This document shows, piece after piece, positions 58,779-64,000 of a DNA stretch of 64,000 bases (the stretch's first letter is position 1; each line of letters opens with the position of its first letter). The DNA comes from Streptococcus cuniculi (GTDB lineage: Bacteria > Bacillota > Bacilli > Lactobacillales > Streptococcaceae), in NCBI RefSeq assembly GCF_001921845.1, contig NZ_MSJM01000005.1, forward strand, positions 62,001 to 126,000, given 5' to 3'. A program made the translations under genes and the position numbers. The notes below the pieces were generated by a model. It ran no database searches, had not been told where the DNA came from, and saw nothing but the letters and a program-made list of their open reading frames with translations.

Positions 58779-60416
58779 ATGAAACGATTTTGGTTAAATT
58801 CTCTTTTGCGCATCTATGCCTCTGTAATGATTGTCATCATGCTTTTTATCGCTTGCCTACTGGCCTATTCCAACTGGCACATAAAAGATCAAGAAGCCCA
58901 GCGAGTGGTTCATCATGTATCTGGTCGCATGTCAGACGAGGTAGAGTACTATTATCGTCGTTCGACTCAGGTCGTTGAGTCCTTGACCCAGAGCGCGATT
59001 CAATTGGAAGGCTTGTATAAGTATTTTTCTCTTAGCCCGTCAGAATATGTTTCCTGGCTCTTGAATACAGATGCACCACGAGGGATTGATCCTTCTATCC
59101 ACCGCAATATCCTCACGATCTATATGCAAAATGAAGCGATTGAAGGAATTGCCATCGCTTTAAATGATTATAAGACGGTCTTTGTTTCGAGTCGCCAGCG
59201 AAAAAGTGGTCGCCAGATTGAAGCAGAATCCTTTACACCCGATCCGCAGGCTTTTCCCATCTTGATGTATGACAAATTGTCTGAGCAAGTAATCGGTACA
59301 GCCTATGTGACGGTCAATGAAGAAGTTTTTCGGAGGTTAGCAGAAAACACGACTATTCCGCTGATTATCCGCATCACCTCTCCCTACGAGCAAGTAATGA
59401 TGATTCTCACGGAAAACCAAACCATGGAAGTTAGTGAATGGTTGAGCAGGGAGACGGCTCATGATTACAGGGTGGATATTGCCCTGCCAAAAGGCTATCT
59501 GTTTCGCTCGAATTTTGTGGAGACGCTGGGGATTGTGGGGACCAGCCTTGTGTTATCAGGGATTCTCTATCTCCTTTTAAAACGGGTCTTTAAAAATTAC
59601 CAAGTACAGGTCAGCGATATTGTCGAGACCATGCAGGTGATTTCCCAAGGGGATAGCGTTAGACGCATCAATGTGGAGACCAAGGAGCGAGAGTTGCTGC
59701 TGATTGCGGATAATACTAACCAGATGTTGGACAATCTCAACCAGAATCTGCACGACATCTACCAGTTACAGCTTAGTCAGAAAGATGCCAATTTGCGCGC
59801 CCTACAAGCTCAAATCAACCCGCATTTTATGTACAATACGCTGGAATTTATCCGCATGTATGCCGTTGTGCATGATCAAGATGAGCTAGCAGATATTATC
59901 TATGAATTTAGCAGTCTCTTGCGCAACAATATTTCAGATGAAAAAACGACGACCTTGGAGCAGGAATTGGAATTTTGCAGGAAATACAGCTATCTTTGTA
60001 TGATGCGTTATCCAAAATCCGTCGCTTATGATTACAAAATAGCTCCGGAATTAAGGACTTTTCGCATTCCCAAGTTCAGTATCCAGCCCCTGGTTGAAAA
60101 TTATTTTGCCCACGGTATCGAGCATGACCGCTATAATAATGCCATTAGTGTCAAGGTTTTTCAGCGAAATGGTGGTATTGAAATATTGATTCGTGACAAT
60201 GGCAAAGGGATGACAGAAGAGGTTTTGAAGCGGCTTCAAGCCACTTTGCAGCAACGCAGATTTGTCCACAATGCAGAACAGCGCTCTATTGGGATTGTCA
60301 ATGTGCACGAACGTTTTGTCCTCTTTTTCGGGGACCGCTATGAGATTCAACTGCATTCTGAAGAAGGCTTGGGTGTGACCTACCGCATCTTCATTCGTCA
60401 GGAAGAATCCGCCTAA
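58779..60416 (+). CDS. Sensor histidine kinase, YesM/LytS-like class
   Basis: A 545-residue membrane kinase. Two transmembrane segments (about 10-30 and 242-265) flank an extracellular sensor domain; a HAMP domain (about 268-320) leads to the His_kinase domain with ALQAQINPHFMYNTLEFIRM (His near 349) and the ATPase boxes DNGKGMTEEV and SIGIVNVHERF. It would sense a glycan or envelope signal and phosphorylate the response regulator encoded next. Pneumococcal TCS07 has the same three-gene layout. Confidence 0.92.
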   Translation: MKRFWLNSLLRIYASVMIVIMLFIACLLAYSNWHIKDQEAQRVVHHVSGRMSDEVEYYYRRSTQVVESLTQSAIQLEGLYKYFSLSPSEYVSWLLNTDAPRGIDPSIHRNILTIYMQNEAIEGIAIALNDYKTVFVSSRQRKSGRQIEAESFTPDPQAFPILMYDKLSEQVIGTAYVTVNEEVFRRLAENTTIPLIIRITSPYEQVMMILTENQTMEVSEWLSRETAHDYRVDIALPKGYLFRSNFVETLGIVGTSLVLSGILYLLLKRVFKNYQVQVSDIVETMQVISQGDSVRRINVETKERELLLIADNTNQMLDNLNQNLHDIYQLQLSQKDANLRALQAQINPHFMYNTLEFIRMYAVVHDQDELADIIYEFSSLLRNNISDEKTTTLEQELEFCRKYSYLCMMRYPKSVAYDYKIAPELRTFRIPKFSIQPLVENYFAHGIEHDRYNNAISVKVFQRNGGIEILIRDNGKGMTEEVLKRLQATLQQRRFVHNAEQRSIGIVNVHERFVLFFGDRYEIQLHSEEGLGVTYRIFIRQEESA

Positions 60417-60460
60417 CGATTGCCTTTTTGGTCATGTCAGAGAGTTAGAAAGAGGAAGAT

Positions 60461-61738
60461 ATGTACAAGGTTTTACTTGTCGATGATGAGTACATGGTGA
60501 TTGCTGGCTTAAAAAAATTAATCCCTTTTCACCAGTATGATATGGAAGTTGTCTACGGTGCTAGTAGTGCCACAGAAGCCCTCACCTATATCGCAGGGCA
60601 CCCAGTAGATGTCATCATTACAGACGTCAATATGCCAGGGATCAATGGTCTTGAAATGGTGCGCCAGATGAGGGAACAATTGCCTCATGCTGCTTATATC
60701 ATCTTATCAGGCTATAAGGAGTTCGAATACGTCAAGACAGCCCTCAATTTGCAGGTAGCTGATTATCTGGTCAAGCCGGTGGACAAGGTGGAATTAGGGC
60801 AGTTATTGGGCAGGATTGCTCACACCTTTGCCTCCAAAGAAAAAACGGCTCTGCCTTTATTGCGAGAAGACACGACAGAAGAAGAATTTAAAGAGGTCCT
60901 GCAGGACAAGCCTAGGGTCTTACTTGCGGCAGCAAGAACAGAGCAGGGAGAGCATGCCGTGCCCTTTACGGTATTGGGGCAGTCAGGCTTTCTCTTCTTG
61001 ACGGAACACGAAGGGGATGTTCTTCTTGCGAGACCTTTTACAGCTCCCTATGTGTCATCCTTTCAAGAATTTACCAAGGAATTAGAAACCTATTTCTTTT
61101 ATGGAAACGTAGCCTTGCAGCCCAATTCCAGCGTGTTTCGCTACTATGAACCGATGTATCGGGTCATTATCCAAGGGAACTTGCAGCAAATTCTGGAAGA
61201 ACTCGGTTTGTTAGAAGAGATTGTCCTTAAAACAACGCCTCGTGTGTCCACGACCAAGCAACTCTTTATCCAGTTTGTGATGGATGTGTTTCATCTTTTT
61301 GAACATTTAAAGCCAGATGATATGACGCAAATCATCAAGAATTTGGAAAGTAGTAAGACCTTTGACGAGCTATCCCAGTGTATGCGCAAGGAGATTACCC
61401 ATCTCTTTAGCCAGCATCGTCTGAACGAAAATGTAGCCAATGTTCTTGAGTTAATCAGTTCTCATTATCGTCAGGAAATTTCGCTCAAGGACATCAGCGC
61501 GCAACTCTTTATCAATCCTGTCTACCTCGGTCAGTTGATTAAGAAAGAGACAAATTCAACCTTTGCTGAGCTTCTAAACAAGCAGCGAATCAAAGCAGCT
61601 CAACAGCTCCTGCTTGCCACCAATAACAGTATTGAGGATATTTGCTACGCTGTCGGCTACAGCAATGTAGGCTATTTCTACAAAGTTTTTCGCAAACTCT
61701 GTGGCAAATCCCCCAAGGCCTATCGCCAACAGATGTAA
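60461..61738 (+). CDS. Response regulator, YesN-like with AraC-type DNA-binding domain
   Basis: A 425-residue regulator. The receiver domain (1-120) has VDDEYMV, phospho-accepting Asp55 in IITDVNMPG and Lys in YLVKPVDK. The C-terminal AraC double helix-turn-helix (about 325-425) carries DISAQLFINPVYLGQLIKKE and EDICYAVGYSNVGYFYKVFR. It probably activates the importer and glycosidase genes. A terminator follows at 61817. Confidence 0.93.
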   Translation: MYKVLLVDDEYMVIAGLKKLIPFHQYDMEVVYGASSATEALTYIAGHPVDVIITDVNMPGINGLEMVRQMREQLPHAAYIILSGYKEFEYVKTALNLQVADYLVKPVDKVELGQLLGRIAHTFASKEKTALPLLREDTTEEEFKEVLQDKPRVLLAAARTEQGEHAVPFTVLGQSGFLFLTEHEGDVLLARPFTAPYVSSFQEFTKELETYFFYGNVALQPNSSVFRYYEPMYRVIIQGNLQQILEELGLLEEIVLKTTPRVSTTKQLFIQFVMDVFHLFEHLKPDDMTQIIKNLESSKTFDELSQCMRKEITHLFSQHRLNENVANVLELISSHYRQEISLKDISAQLFINPVYLGQLIKKETNSTFAELLNKQRIKAAQQLLLATNNSIEDICYAVGYSNVGYFYKVFRKLCGKSPKAYRQQM

Positions 61739-61816
61739 ATTAGCCCTGCCGTTTTTACGAGCTAGGAGAAATCGTCTCTCATTCATCCTAAAAAGATTTC
61801 TTTTGATAAAATTTAG

Positions 61817-61848
61817 ACATCCCAGTTTTTTAGCTGGGATGTTTGTTT
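61817..61848 (+). terminator. Terminator of the two-component operon
   Basis: ACATCCCAG and CTGGGATGT form a 9-bp stem with an eight-base loop, followed by a T-rich TTGTTTT tract. Confidence 0.8.
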
Positions 61849-61932
61849 TGCTGGATTGTTCAGCTTTTGCAAAAATGAGGGGTGTTTTTCAAGACGGATA
61901 AAGAGATTTCACGGACAATCCTTGGTCTCATC

Positions 61933-63331
<1,399 letters not shown>

Positions 63332-63333
<2 letters not shown>

Positions 63334-63354
63334 AATAGTCCAGTGGACTATTTC
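63332..63354 (+). terminator. Hairpin overlapping the purA stop codon
   Basis: GAAATAGTCC and GGACTATTTC form a perfect 10-bp stem with loop AGT. No T run follows, so it may not be a terminator by itself. The same CC-A-G/C-T-GG core occurs in hairpins at 466, 29041, 29158 and 47196. Confidence 0.55.
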
Positions 63355-63357
63355 AAT

Positions 63358-63830
63358 CGGGAGATGGGAGCTTTGCATAGCAAAGGGTCCCTGCCTTCTG
63401 CCTCGTTTTAATCTGGAAATAGGAACACTGCGTAGCAGTGTGTCCCAGTCAGACGGGTTGTTTTAGGCGGGAAATAAGAGGTTGCGGTAGCAACCTCACT
63501 GCTTGATAAGGTCCGGGGGACCTTTTTAAGTTGGAGATAGAAATTCGCGGGAGCGAATTCTCTTCTTAATGAAGTCCGGGGGACCTTTTTAATCTGGAAA
63601 TAAGAGGTTGCGGTAGCAACCTTACTGCTTGATAAGGAGTTGTGCACCTTTTTAGGTTGGAAATAGGAACATTGCGTAGCAGTGTGTCCCTGCCAGAGTG
63701 GGTTGTTTTAGGCGGGAGATAAGAGGTTGCGGTAGCAACCTCACTGCTTGATAAGGTGCAGTGTACCTTTTTAGGTTGGAAATAGGAAGACTGCGTATCA
63801 GTGTGTCCCAGCCAGATGGGGGTAGTCTAG
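63358..63830 (+). repeat. Array of eight hairpin units after purA
   Basis: Units start at 63358, 63413, 63468, 63531, 63594, 63657, 63713 and 63776, each with YKGGARAT. Four are 55-56 bases long (63358, 63413, 63657, 63776) and four are 63 bases long (63468, 63531, 63594, 63713). Each begins with a stem whose loop is GTA, GGTA, GGGA or ATA between GC and GC: CTTTGC/GCAAAG, ACACTGC/GCAGTGT, GAGGTTGC/GCAACCTC, AATTCGC/GCGAATT. The long units end in a terminator-like AAGGTCC/GGACCTT or similar stem and five T residues. No coding frame is supported. Confidence 0.9.
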
Positions 63831-63831
63831 A

Positions 63832-64000
63832 GATGAGGCTGGGATAAAAGTCCCTTACTTCGTTACGTTTCATAGCTTTAACAGGTTGACGCAGTAGTTG
63901 TCTGGTTAGTAAAACGTTGATAAATCAACATTCTATTAGAAGAGGCTAGCGAAGAATTGTTCGCTAGCCTTATTTCCAACCTTCCACAATTCTTGATTGT
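63832..64000 (-). repeat. Dispersed intergenic repeat, inverted copy, cut by the window edge
   Basis: Reads in reverse as the right part of 22480-22770 and as 28900-29240: GAGGCTGGGATAAAAGTCCC, TTCGTTACGTTTCATAG, AACGTTGATAAATCAACATT, then GGCTAGCGAAGAATTGTTCG and the ATTCTTGATTGT end. It continues beyond the window. Confidence 0.88.

Noticed and set aside
63358-63830. CRISPR-like array
   Set aside because: No constant repeats separated by unique spacers; the constant parts are short heads and loops while the stems vary in a paired manner.
63408-63873. Minus-strand ORFs of 79 and 73 residues with internal repeats (SSSKVATATSYF)
   Set aside because: They are readings of the hairpin array; the repeats follow the DNA units, there is no ribosome site, and unit lengths of 55 bases break the frame.

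Overview
The window looks like chromosomal DNA of a Streptococcus. The evidence is the low-GC Firmicute gene style with AGGAGG-type ribosome binding sites, the pbp2A-rpmG-secE-nusG order, ctsR-clpC without mcsAB, rpsB-tsf, a mevalonate operon (mvaK1-mvaD-mvaK2-fni), RUP-like short elements and a CiaR-type box. Presence of gshAB beside mevalonate genes and a complete N-glycan utilisation locus point to a mitis/sanguinis-like or related streptococcus; I do not name a species. No transposase, integrase, phage gene or CRISPR array is visible.

Layout. 1-7.7 kb: mostly leftward housekeeping genes (padR fragment, recD2, lepB, rnhC, a CPBP protease, an RluA-family pseudouridine synthase, a ferredoxin-NADP reductase). 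7.8-16 kb: rightward core genes (pbp2A, rpmG, secE, nusG, ydcF-like, hicAB, rpsB, tsf) and a tRNA-Cys. 16-22.4 kb: a thioredoxin-like gene with a broken GNAT gene, then ctsR-clpC, dusB and hslO. 22.8-28.7 kb: a galactitol-type PTS operon with a PfkB kinase, a DeoR regulator and two class II aldolases. 29.4-37.7 kb: gshAB, the mevalonate operon, a MarR gene, a DUF1304 gene and a lipoprotein. 37.9-61.7 kb: an N-glycan degradation locus (GH92, GH125, GH38, ROK kinase, GH20, a three-gene ABC importer, GH29, YesL/YesM/YesN-like regulators), interrupted at 47-52 kb by a degenerate array of small secreted or membrane proteins and an ABC exporter gene. 62-64 kb: purA followed by a structured repeat array.

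How genes work together. The N-glycan locus would import host-derived glycans (NgtP1/NgtP2/NgtS-like importer, probably using a shared ATPase encoded elsewhere), strip fucose, GlcNAc and mannose in the cytoplasm, phosphorylate a released sugar (ROK), and be controlled by the two-component system and CcpA (a consensus cre precedes the importer). The PTS operon would import and phosphorylate a sugar or polyol, add a second phosphate (PfkB) and split it by aldolases, under DeoR and CcpA.

Most unusual signals. (1) A family of three small RNA genes (4.6, 12.2 and 12.6 kb), each with an unpaired stretch complementary to a Shine-Dalgarno plus start codon and ending in its own terminator; one has a perfect CiaR box, two have none. 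(2) An eight-unit hairpin array after purA, whose hairpin arms differ between units yet stay complementary, and a related set of dispersed hairpins with constant loop and changing arms. (3) Five tandem gene-plus-vestige modules at 47.8-50.4 kb that look like an eroded effector/immunity array. (4) Three genes (rnhC, hslO, a DUF4298 gene) whose extended -10 box lies 6-7 bases before the ATG, predicting leaderless mRNAs.
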